DNA of 64,000 nt from Polytrichum commune (lineage: Eukaryota; Streptophyta; Polytrichopsida; Polytrichales; Polytrichaceae). This document shows, piece after piece, positions 54,481 to 64,000 of the stretch. A program made the translations under genes and the position numbers. The stretch spans positions 49,136,440-49,200,439 of the forward strand of contig OX485807.1 of NCBI GenBank assembly GCA_950295325.1, given 5' to 3'. The notes beneath the pieces are model-generated. The model saw only the letters and a program-made list of their open reading frames with translations. It ran no database searches and was not told the origin of the DNA. The first letter of the stretch is position 1; each line of letters starts with the position of its first letter.

Positions 54481-55696
54481 GATGATTTAATCAATATGAA
54501 AGACCTCCAAAGGGAATGATAAAATTGTGGGATTGAACAGTAGTTCTAGTTTTCTATTCTTAGATCACTTGAGATGATTGAAGGAGGCTTGTAGAAAGTA
54601 TGTCATGTAGAATTGTAGCTTCAATAGTAGCAAAAGGAAAGTGGACAAAATATTAAGTAATCTTCTCGTAGTTACAAAACTAATCAAGTGTACATGCAAA
54701 CTTTCAAATTTTCTTGCAACTTGTTTAATCTCTATTTTGGATGGAATTTCCTTTGAGCACGTGTACAACATTACGCATAGCATTACCATGAAATCACTAT
54801 GTGCAAGTTGATACATTTATTTTCTCTCCATGATTCATTCTTTGAAAAGTTTCAAAACACATGATCAATTATGAGAGGCATTGTAAAATCTAAAAAAAAT
54901 TGGGATCAAATTGAAAAAAATTGTGCAATTTGGTGCATTTGGACTTTTTAGGCATTTAAGGGTTAACCCTTAATGTCCCTAGAGACCATATGTGGTTGCC
55001 ACATCATTCTTCCAACCCCCTTAGCACTTGTTGAAGGATATCCTTTTTGAGAAGAGAATATTTCTTGGGGGAGTATTCAATCTTAATATTTTGAAAAGTG
55101 AATTTGGGTTTACCATATTAGTTATGATTCCTCATTGAGCTCGTGACCAATCTCCCAATTGGTGAGCGGTTTCCCCAACAGATTTGATATATTCATGAAA
55201 ACTATTGACTTTTAATTTTTGCAAAATTGTTACAAGGAGCTCATGACCTTGTAAATTGTAATAAAGAAGGTCCAACTGTACATATGTGTTCAACTTTGTG
55301 CAAACTTTGCTTCATGGATGTTTCATAAAGCAAGCTTGCAAACGTCACTTTAGATGCTCATAAACGTCACTTTAGAACTGATCTTTACAATACCTAAAAC
55401 CTTAGGAATAAACAAACAAATTCTCATTTCATGCCATTTCAATCACAGATTTACGCACTTTTTCTAAACAAATCCATTTGTTCGCAATTGCAGAGCAATT
55501 CCTCAAAGTTTGAAGCTCCTTCTCTTCTTCTTCGGTGCAAACACAGACACTTGGATGCCAAGCTAGATTCGCCATCGCCATAACCTTTGTGTGGATGTTG
55601 TTGTTGTTTTTACCGCAGCAGGAGATCGCAGTGAAGCAAGGTCTTGAGGTTGAGTGACAGGGGAAGGGAGCTGCATGGTGTTAGCGAGAGAGAGGA
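54481..55696. promoter_or_regulatory. Intergenic region and putative promoter/5' leader of the SCO1 homolog
   Basis: No gene is seen up to the SCO1 start. The last 200 bp (from about 55,490) become more GC-rich and contain CTTCTCTTCTTCTTC and a run of G-rich leader, which is typical of a plant 5' leader. No TATA box can be assigned with confidence. An in-frame TAG at 55,682-55,684 lies just upstream of the chosen start codon. Confidence 0.4.
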
Positions 55697-58600
55697 ATGT
55701 CGGGTGGGCGAGCAAGAAGGAGCCTGCTCAGCAGCGTTTGGGGGCACCTGCGTAGCTTTGAATTCGAATGTACTACTCGCCAGCCTCCTCTTCATCATCG
55801 CCGCTTCTCTGGTCTCACAGATGCTAAGCATGCGCCCTCGCGCCCCTTCAGCTCGCTCGTCGGAAGGAGAGATGGCGGGGGTGTGCAAATTTGGGAGGCT
55901 AGGATGTACAGCAGGCTTCACCAGGGGTTTGTAACCTCCAACAAGAGTTTCACTCAGGTGTGTGTGAGGTCACGGTCACAGATTGCTTGCATAGTCTTTT
56001 TTGTACATCTCTGTTGAAGAAAATGGGTCTGAAAAATGAGTCGAGTTGATTGTGGGCGAAGACTTCAGAGACATTTGCGTAATTCTTTCATTATAATTTT
56101 GTGTAATCACTTCAGGTCGTGGCTGAGTGTATGTCTTTCGTGCTCATTAGCGATTGTTACACTGGAATGGTAGCAGCCATTGAGTTGGTTCCGGGTCATG
56201 CAAGTTTTAGGGTTGAGAGTTTTACGCATTGAGAAATTCAGCCACGAAAAGTCAACAGATAAGTTGATTGTAAGCAAAGAATTCAGAGAAATTTGTGTAA
56301 TTCTGTCATCAGATTGTCGTTTAATTGCTCCATGTCGATGGCCGGGTGGATGTGTTTCTTGCTCATTAGAGAGTGTTACACTGGCATGGAAGCAGCCAGT
56401 CAAGTGGTGGTGTTCTGGGACATGCATCGTTTTAGGGTTCAGGGTTTACGCGTTGAAGAAATGCATTGAATGTGCACTTTTTTGGATGATGATGAAATGC
56501 GTTGAGTCATTACTTGATACAGAGCAACAAACTGTGGGGGAGCCTGGCCTGAGAGTATTTTCAGGGTCTTGTAGATCTATGTCGAAGACAATGGGCCTGA
56601 AAATTGCAGGCGATTTAATTTTAGGCAAAGAATTTAGAGAAAATTAAGTAATTCTCTTATCAAAATGCCGCTTAATGACTTCAGGTCGAGGCTGGGTTTA
56701 TGTGTTACTTGCTCATTTGAGAGTGGCATGGAATCAACCAGTGAATTGGTGGTGTTCCACTACATACAAGGTTTTAGGGGTCTAAGCATGGAAGGGACAC
56801 ATGTAAATTGTGCCAATTCAAAGCTTGATACATGGCTACAAATTTGGGAGGCTCGAATGTGTAGGGTCCAGCAGGGCTTTGTGAGGTCCAACTAGAGTTT
56901 GGCTCAGGTGTGTTCTGTGTGCACAGCCAGGATTCTTTGCAGAGTCTTTGTTGTAGATTGTTGTTGAAGAAAATGGTCTGAAAATAGCAGGTGAGTTGAT
57001 TGTAGCAAAGACTCAGCAGAAAATCACATGATATTCTCATTAAAACTCAGTTTAATCGCTTAAAGTTTGGTATATGTATTTCCTGCTTGTTAGAGTGTCG
57101 CTGGCTCGGAAGCCAATGAATTGGTGGTGCTCCGGGATATGCAATTTTTAAGGCTTAGGGGTTTATGCATTTAAGGAGCACATTGAACTTGCACTGACTC
57201 AAAGATTGACACATGGCTACGAATTGAGGAGCTGGGGTTCATAGGGTCCAACAAGAGTTTGACTCAGATGTGTGTTGTGTGCACGGCCAGAGGATCTCTA
57301 TAGGGTCTTTGTTGTTGATTTCTGTTGAAGAAAATGGGTCTGAGAAATGCAGGTGAGTTGATTGTAGGCAAGGAATTTAGACAGAATTGCACCAATTCTC
57401 ATATGAAAATGTTGAATCACTTCAGGTTGTGGCTGTGTGTATGTATTTCCTGCTCCTTAGAAAGTGTCACAATGGCATGGAAGAAGCCAATAAATTGATG
57501 GTGTTCTGGTACACACAAGGTTTTAGGGTTTAGGGTTTTAAGCATTAAAGGAATGCAATGCATTTTGCACTTTTGGGGGAGATAATGTTATGTGTTGAAT
57601 CAAAGCTTGAAACACATTGCCTTTAATTTTCTGTGGTGCAGGAATTTCGCATTTTCAATCGGAGGCTGACTACATCAGGATCAAGCCAGGGTGCCAAAGC
57701 AGGGGCAGGCAATGAAGCCATGTCAAAAGTTGCAGGGGAAAATGCAAAATCAGTCCGCACTGGTGTAAGTCATCTTGTCTCTTCTGCGAATCAGATCATA
57801 TGCCTTTCTCCCCCATGTAATGCACTTGCCTTACAAAAGTGTTCATGACTAAAGTTATCCTTCAATCCAACAGGACTTTTCGTCGGGAGTGAGTGCCCTA
57901 TGATTTTCCATTGGTTGTTATCCATACACACAATGTCAATAATTTCTTTCCACTTGTGGTGCAGGTGCTGTTGGAATATGAATGAAGAGCAACCTATGTC
58001 GATTCATTGAGGGCCAAACTCATTTAGAATGAGTTTGACCCTAAATGAACCAATATAGAATATTCTTTGTTTACACCTGCATGCACCAAAAACTTGCTGA
58101 ACATGGAAGGTGTGATATGCATAACAACCAATGCCTGACCAAAAGTCATGTTGAATTAGAGGATAACTCTTCTGTCGGCAAGATTTGTGAAGTGTAAAAT
58201 CCCCTTATGGCAATCACCGGTCTGCAGTTCTACTCATGCTCCCCATTGTGTATTTGTTTGTTTCGATATTGGTGTTGGATAGTTGCAATTCTTGTCTCAA
58301 ACGAAGATATAATTCTTGCTGTTGGAAGACAGCAACATCAATTATACTGCCTGTGCAGCAGAGGCAGTGGTTCATGTGGTTGGAAAACTGGCAGGGACTG
58401 CACTACACTAAACATCTGATTTAGTGCTGCATTAAAATTGGTGTGCCTTGTTAATTAGAGTGGTCCTTGTGACTTGTCATGTAGCATCAAGTGTCATGTG
58501 ACACCCTCTCTAGTTGCCACCTAGTGATTATAAGACAATTAATGTGGGTCGACGACGAACAGTGTGAGCTACACTAAATCAGATGATGAGTGTGGTGGTT

Positions 58601-61600
58601 AGGCTTGAAACCCTTTTGTGTAATTGCTCTTGTAAATGGTAGTCATGCACGAGGAAGTTGTTAGAAATGTGTTGCTTGATCTTCATCTGAATGACTGCTA
58701 TTTCAGTGGGCCTGTGAAACTGATTAGTAATTTTCAATGTGTTGCAGCCAGTTTCTTGGATGAGCCTGGGACTCTTGATGGTTACAGGAGTGGGGCTAAT
58801 ACTATTGTGGGATTTGGAAAAGAAGCGACAGCTTGAAGGTAGAGCACTACACATGCCAGTAATGACTTGGGGTCACTGAGGTGCATTGCGAGGTGTCTAT
58901 GATTTTATCAATTGAAAAGTGTCATTTGATGCAAAAAAAAGCGAACTAAAAATCTCTACATCATGTAATCACCAGGTTTTCTGACATTGACTAGATGACT
59001 CACTAGGTTCTCAGTTGATGGTTTCCCCTCGCATGTTTGTTTAGTGTACAAGATCTAGGTCAATTAAAGCATATTATTTGTGCAGCTCTCCGTTTAGAGA
59101 AAGGGGTAATTGCCAAGCAGGGCCCAGGAGTTGGAAAGGCGGCGATTGGGGGTCCTTTCAAGCTGTTGAATCAAGACGGGAAAGTAGTAACCGATCGTGA
59201 TTTTCTTGGCAATTGGAATCTGCTCTACTTTGGCTTCACATATTGCCCTGACATATGTCCTGATGAGCTTACAAAATTGGCTGCTGCAGTTGATAAAATT
59301 GGTTAGTTATATCTATTTCCTCCGATATTCTACCTATTATTGAACCTCCTGAAAGGGAATCAATCTTGAAGTCTCTCTCTCTTTTAGTTAAGGTTGCTGC
59401 TTGTTTCAACCTACTGCACAGGATTGAATGTGTATCTGTTATACAGTGAAGTCTCTCTCTTTCTTTTAATTAAGGTCGCTGCTTGTTTCAACTTACTGCA
59501 CAGGATTGAATGTCTATCTGTTAGAGCATCCTCAGTCGGTCTAGGTAAAGCTCACTGCAAACCAAGACCTATCTTGCTTAAAATGCTCAAAATTTAGAGG
59601 GAGTGCACCAAATCTTGCTTAAAAATGGAAAGATCCTCCCACACTCCCTCCAAATTTCAAAAATTTGGAGGGAGTGTGGGAGGATCTTTCCATTTTTAAG
59701 CAAGATTTGGTGCACTCCCTCTAAATTTTGAAAATGTGGTGTTTTCAATGAGGGATTTCACCTACGTCAAATTTTTACAATTCTTTTTTCTTGAGAAATA
59801 TCTCACGTTTATTTAGGTGTGCTTCTAATGATGGTAATTTCAGTTTCTAATTTTAGGTCAGTCAAAAGATAGGTTTTGGTTTGCAGTGAGCTTTACCTAG
59901 ACCGACTGAGGATGCTCTTATACAGTGTATGAAGTCTCCCTTTTTGTTCTGCAACCTTCCTGGTTCTGTAAACATCCAAGGTGTTAAAACTGACATTCTT
60001 GCAATACCCTTCTAGTGGAGGAAGAATGGCTGCTGAATTTGGAACTTGTCTTCTGCAGAAGCAAAGGAAGGATTGAAAGTTATTCCAGTGTTTATCTCCA
60101 TTGATCCTGAACGAGACACTGTTGAGCAGATTCGAGAATATTTGAGAGGTAAGCTGATTCATGCAGTCAAACCATTTGTGCAAGGCCAAACATGGGAAGG
60201 CACTGATGGTGCAGTGTTTTAGTTTATTTCTTTATTTCTTTATTTCTTTGTCCCCCTTTCCTGTTTGTGTGCTGGAAATTTTTTTGCAGCTTTGTGGTGA
60301 AGGTAAAAATCCTCCTCTGCATCCTGCTCATGTTGTAATGTAGACAAGCCTATTACAGTTGCTTGCAGGTGGTTTGGCCTCCTCTTCTGAAGTGCCATAA
60401 AATTCAGGACAAAAAACCCGGTTGCTTAGCAAATATTGTGCAATACCATAAGAATAAGATTAAGGTAATTAACTCTCAAGTTGTGGCGATTTGTCAAAGC
60501 CCATATATGTGATCTTAAGTTGTTATATAGCGTGCCTAAAGTGGTTAGTATTGACTTTTAGGCTATCTCGAACAATAAGCTGTGGTATTAATCCTTAGAA
60601 TAAGGGTGTGTTTGCATTAGGGTCCAGGTCCAAGAAACTTGGGGTCCAAACCAGCCCTTAATGGACCTTGCTTTCGGACTTAAGATTGGACCCAAGCTTG
60701 GGAATTGGTTGCTCAAATCTGGGAGGAGCATCTTCTTGAGTTGGGGAACAAAAAACTTTGGCAGGAAAAGTGATGCCACATTAGCACCATTTCATTTTTC
60801 ATACCTTAGACCTGGACCCAAGCATAAACTCCTTGGGTCCAATAGTTTTTGCCCTTGATCAATAGGATAGCTCGAGTCTGGACTTTGGTCTTGGACACTA
60901 GTGTAAACCCAATCCTTATAGAAGTGTTTGTTTTAGAAGATTATTGGACCATTTGCACCCAAAAGTAGGTGTTTGAATAAGGCTGGTGATCGAATAAGAT
61001 GTATCTACCTTACCTTCTGCACTTGTATGTAGCAAAAGAATGAGAGCATTAATTGATGGTTTTCCTAATTGCAGAATATCACCCTAGATTTGTGGGGCTG
61101 ACTGGCACAGTGGAGGACATTCGTCAAGTTGCACGTGAATACAGAGTCTATTACATGAAGACAGAGGATGAAGGCACTGACTACCTTGTTGACCACTCCA
61201 TTATCACGTACAATAACAACTCAATCTTGTGTATACTTGAGAATTTGCAACATCTATCTCAGACTTATTTCTTGTATTGCATGATTTCTTCTCAAACATA
61301 TCCACACGTCTTTTGGAATCCCTGAATATAAATCACTTGATGGTTGTAGTGTATCTCTAGATGTAGTGAGTCTTTTTCTTTTTGAACATAGCTGGTTGGG
61401 AGCTAATAAAATGGTATCTAATCCTTAAAGGTCTGAAAGGCTGTATTTGGGCCTGAAGATGCCATCCAGAGGGGTTTAACACTACTCATTGGCACTTTAA
61501 CCTAAAATTGTCAAAAGTGACCCTATCTAAACTTAGCCCCTTCTCTATATGCCCTGTTTCAATTGGAGCTTACATATATGTAGTATGGATTATAAGGGGC

Positions 61601-62069
61601 ATTTGAGCTCTTGTAATTGACCTAGATACCATGTATATCTAATCACTATTATCACATATGACTCTATTTTTACGTCCTTTGTTTAATAGATCGTGTTAAG
61701 AATAGATCTATTACCGTTTTCACATAAAATATTATTTCAATACTTGGTTGGGGGTTCATACAAATCGTCATGTAGCTTGTATAAACACACCCCTGGTTAA
61801 GGAAGGTTTTTCATGTTCACAATGTTTCTTTCTTGTGGTAAGAATGAATCTTGCTGGTGGATGCAACTCACAAACTTCTCATATGGCTAAAAAGTTTCAT
61901 CTTCAATGTTGTATAAGCAGGCACCTTACTTCACATTTTTTATGTTGGTTGCAGGTACTTGATGGACCCTGATATGAATTTTGTCAAGTTTTTTGGGAAG
62001 AACTACGATGCAGACAATCTCGCAGATGGTGTAATCGCAGAGATAAAGAGCAGTAGTAAAGGAAAATAG
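55697..62069 (+). CDS. HCC1: SCO1 homolog, mitochondrial copper chaperone (HCC1-like), 7 exons
   Basis: SCO1 proteins deliver copper to the CuA site of cytochrome c oxidase in the mitochondrial inner membrane. Exons inferred from phase and splice sites: 55697-55957, 57642-57764, 58748-58838, 59086-59301, 60059-60148, 61075-61207 and 61955-62069, giving 342 residues, close to the plant family length. Exon 1 encodes an Arg/Ser-rich mitochondrial presequence. Exon 3 is the membrane segment (PVSWMSLGLLMVTGVGLILL). Exon 4 has IGGPFKLLNQDGK and LLYFGFTYCPDICPDELTKL, with the copper-binding C-x3-C. Exon 5 is VIPVFISIDPERDT. Exon 6 ends VDHSI with the third copper ligand His. All copper ligands are present and the frame is intact, so it looks functional. 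The start is the first ATG after an in-frame stop. The presequence exon is the least certain. Confidence 0.92.
55958..57641 (+). repeat. SCO1 intron 1 built of about five diverged tandem repeats
   Basis: Landmarks recur in order: GTTGAAGAAAATGG-CTGA, AAGAATTTAGAGA-like, TTCAGGTCGTGGCTG-like (near 56,110, 56,325, 56,670, 57,055 and 57,420) and GGTTTTAGGG. Spacing is 200-400 bp. Two of the units also contain a copy of the end of exon 1 and its donor (near 56,840-56,910 and 57,218-57,268). Confidence 0.75.
59372..59523 (+). repeat. Tandem duplication of about 80 bp in SCO1 intron 4
   Basis: GCTGCTTGTTTCAACCTACT, GCACAGGATTGAATGTGTAT and CTGTTATACAGTGAAGTCTC occur once near 59,393-59,462 and again near 59,474-59,523, where the second copy is cut by the MITE after CTGTTA and resumes TTATACAGTG at 59,918. 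Confidence 0.85.
59524..59917. mobile_element. Fold-back MITE, PIF/Harbinger (Tourist)-type, TTA target duplication, in SCO1 intron 4
   Basis: The left end reads GAGCATCCTCAGTCGGTCTA and continues GGTAAAGCTCACTGC; the right end is its exact complement, ending GAGGATGCTC. TTA flanks both sides (59521-59523 and 59918-59920). The left and right arms of the inner part (GAGGGAGTGCACC, TTTGGAGGGAGTGTGGGAGG) also pair, so nearly the first 210 bp forms a long hairpin. There is no coding capacity. The TTA target and terminal repeat fit Harbinger-type MITEs. Confidence 0.9.
60599..60920. mobile_element. Possible second MITE in SCO1 intron 5
   Basis: AGGGTGTGTTTGCATTAGGG and TCCAGGTCC on the left resemble the complement of the right side (GGACACTAGTGTAAACCCAATCCT). 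The inner sequence has GGTCC/GGACC words in both orientations. The pairing is imperfect and no target duplication is certain. Confidence 0.4.
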
Positions 62070-63625
62070 TCCTGACGATCCCTTATGGTGGGACGGATTG
62101 AGTTTGTAGTTGTTAGGACCAACAATAATCTTGAATACAGTTACGGGTGTTTTCCTTCATATTATTAGTTCTGTCATACACAGATCTCATTTCATTGCAG
62201 AAGGTTCTATATTTCAAATAAGAGCCCCTTTAGAAGAGAAGTACGAAGATTGAGTTATTGAGGTCTGTGGCATTCATCAAAATCTCAAGATTGCCTCGTG
62301 TGTAATCCTGAAACAAAAATATTTTTAAGGTCATTGATTTTTACTGAGGGTAGCTCCAACATTTGCTTGCACATGCACTATTTGTTTCAGTAAAACATGC
62401 CATGTATGCTCAACATCCACAATGTGATGAGCCTTGAACCATCGACATTCCTGATTAAAAATATTTGGATGGGTTCAGACTCAGGATGTAAGTTAGAGGG
62501 GTTTTAAATGGTTGTTTTTTTCAACTAGCCCACTTCTCCTAGGATATGAAACATGTGCTTAGGAAGTAGTGAGCAAATCCAAACCGAGGCTGCAGGCACA
62601 TTCCTCATGATTTTGGAGCTCAAATGAATATCTTATTCATTACCAAAGTGAAGATTCTTGTGATCATCAAATGATCATATAGGTCCCCAATTATGTTGAC
62701 TTTTGAACCTATATAGCTATCATATTTTGAGCACACAATCCAATCTCTTTCAAAGACATGTCTTTATGGTATTTGCTCTTGGAGTCACATCAAACCACAT
62801 ACCACTCAAGTATAGGGTTTAAAAAGAAAAGTGATTGAAAAAAAGATGTCTACCTTACTTGTCATTAGTGTAAACCAATGTTGGATGTGTGCATGATATT
62901 TATACATAATATAAATTATTTTTTCAATGAACCTACTTGATAGTTATCGAATTGTAAAAGGAGTTACATAACGATATTTGATGGGAATTAGAAGATGAGG
63001 GAGTCCATACCATCTTAATATCATATTGCTACTAGGGTGATTTCACATGGGTATGAAAGTTCTTGGATGGTGTATAGATCCAAATGATATCAAACAAAAG
63101 TGTCTTTAAATACATGTGTCCTATGGCTATGCCAAAGTAAATTAAAAAATCTCATTATATATACCGGAGTGGTATTGAAAAACAGGTGTAGACTGGCATA
63201 TCATTTGACTACACTTATTTCTTCTAGCTCTACAAAACACATTCATGATCCAAACCTAAATAGTTATCACCATTTCCTGAATCCCTACAAAATGATGTCC
63301 TAATCTCACACTTAAGTGGATGTCACCAAAAGGACTTTAAAAACCATAATGTAGCCAAACATCGACTTCACAACATTTGACTGAGAATTATCTAAACTTC
63401 TTGATGTTCTTTGTTTTGAGGTTAAACAATTTATTCATGATTACTCCCTTTTTGTGTGAAAAGGATGAATAATGCTTGTGGCCGAGACTTTTGAACCTGC
63501 CTACCTAATAGAGGGTCCCAATGTGAGATGGGGTTTTTTTAAACGATCAAGATGAACATACCATGAGATCAACATCAAATGACATACTGACAGATATGTA
63601 CACGTATGCATGTGATCAATGTTTA
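62070..63625. other. SCO1 3' flank and convergent intergenic space
   Basis: The SCO1 3' untranslated region follows 62,069; a polyadenylation site cannot be fixed. Further right the sequence is AT-rich without a supported gene and lies between the convergent ends of SCO1 and the transporter gene. Confidence 0.45.
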
Positions 63626-63832
63626 TTAAGTTGGAGGGAAGAACTTGTTGAGACCCATGGGTAACTTATAGAACTCAAGGTTTCGAGGATCTGATCCAAA
63701 AGTCTTAAACTTATCCCACCAAAGTAATCCACGATCCTTGCGCGGTGCTTTGAGTGTGTTGTCAAGTGTAACTGCAATAAGTATCACAACTATTGCACTC
63801 GAGGAAAACATCACGTTCATAATATCATTGAA
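63626..63832 (-). CDS. Nucleobase-ascorbate transporter (NAT), last exon; gene continues beyond the window
   Basis: On the minus strand after a CAG acceptor at 63833-63835 the exon reads FNDIMNVMFSSSAIVVILIA, then VTLDNTLKAPRKDRGLLWWD, KFKTFGSDPRNLEFYKLPMG and LNKFFPPT before a stop. This is the C-terminus of plant NAT proteins: FND-x-x-NV-x-FSS in the last membrane span, LDNTL, the RKDRG-x-x-WWDKF motif and the N-K-F-F-P end. NAT proteins are plasma-membrane carriers for purines, uracil or related compounds. The frame is intact. The sequence from 63,836 to 64,000 is the preceding intron as far as it can be seen. It is convergent with SCO1. Confidence 0.9.
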   Translation of the reverse strand, partial: FNDIMNVMFSSSAIVVILIAVTLDNTLKAPRKDRGLLWWDKFKTFGSDPRNLEFYKLPMGLNKFFPPT

Positions 63833-64000
63833 CTGTCGACAACACCCAAGTACAAAAAACTCAATGAGAACGTCAACATGTGAGGTGGTGGCTTGCAAAT
63901 GAATAGCAGACATTAGAGTTATCCTTAAAGTCTCTCAAAAATTTATGTTTTGGTAGGAAGTTTCGTCCCACTTTTGACAATTTATAATGTTTAACAAGTG

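Overview
This window looks like nuclear DNA of a land plant. Parts of two ordinary genes sit at the right end: a mitochondrial copper chaperone of the SCO1/HCC1 type, readable through seven exons, and the last exon of a nucleobase-ascorbate transporter on the opposite strand. About 55 kb to their left is a graveyard of nested, mostly broken transposable elements. The range of families (TNP2-type CACTA, PIF/Harbinger with its Myb-like partner, chromovirus Gypsy, Copia, pogo-like and Tc1-like elements, and a non-LTR element with a restriction-like endonuclease) is wider than I would expect in a typical angiosperm, so I lean to a non-flowering plant. The sequence alone does not prove this.

Layout. 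1.5-5.1 kb: minus-strand LINE with RT, CCHC and restriction-like endonuclease, broken by frameshifts. 5.5-9.5 kb: Harbinger relic with a Myb/SANT-like plus-strand gene and a minus-strand DDE transposase. 10.6-14.8 kb: minisatellite split by a defective pogo-like element with TA target duplication. 15,516-38,715: a 23.2 kb CACTA element with matching terminal repeats and an ATT target duplication. Its left arm (minus strand) carries a zinc-motif exon, a SET-domain exon, TNP2, DUF4218 and DUF4216. Its right arm (plus strand) carries a TnpA-like multi-exon gene that includes an FCP1-like phosphatase domain without its catalytic Asp. The two arms are transcribed away from a C/T-rich centre. Introns in both arms are packed with ATGACT...AGTCAT palindromes. 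A Gypsy chromovirus sits inside the TnpA-like gene; its 3' LTR is cut short and joined to a second copy of the flanking exon. 38.7-41.5 kb: unidentified relic plus Copia pieces. 45,564-49,709: pogo-like transposon whose transposase is split by a solo LTR of the same Gypsy family. 49.7-51.6 kb: second Gypsy relic. 53.6-54.5 kb: Tc1-like relic. 55,697-62,069: SCO1 homolog with a fold-back MITE in intron 4 and a repeat-built intron 1. 63,626-64,000: transporter gene end.

The best candidates for something new are in the CACTA element: a SET exon placed so that it could be spliced, in the same phase, as an alternative to the transposase exon; a captured FCP1-like domain inside the accessory transposase gene; and introns made of one palindromic motif. 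These are hypotheses from reading sequence; no search or alignment was run.
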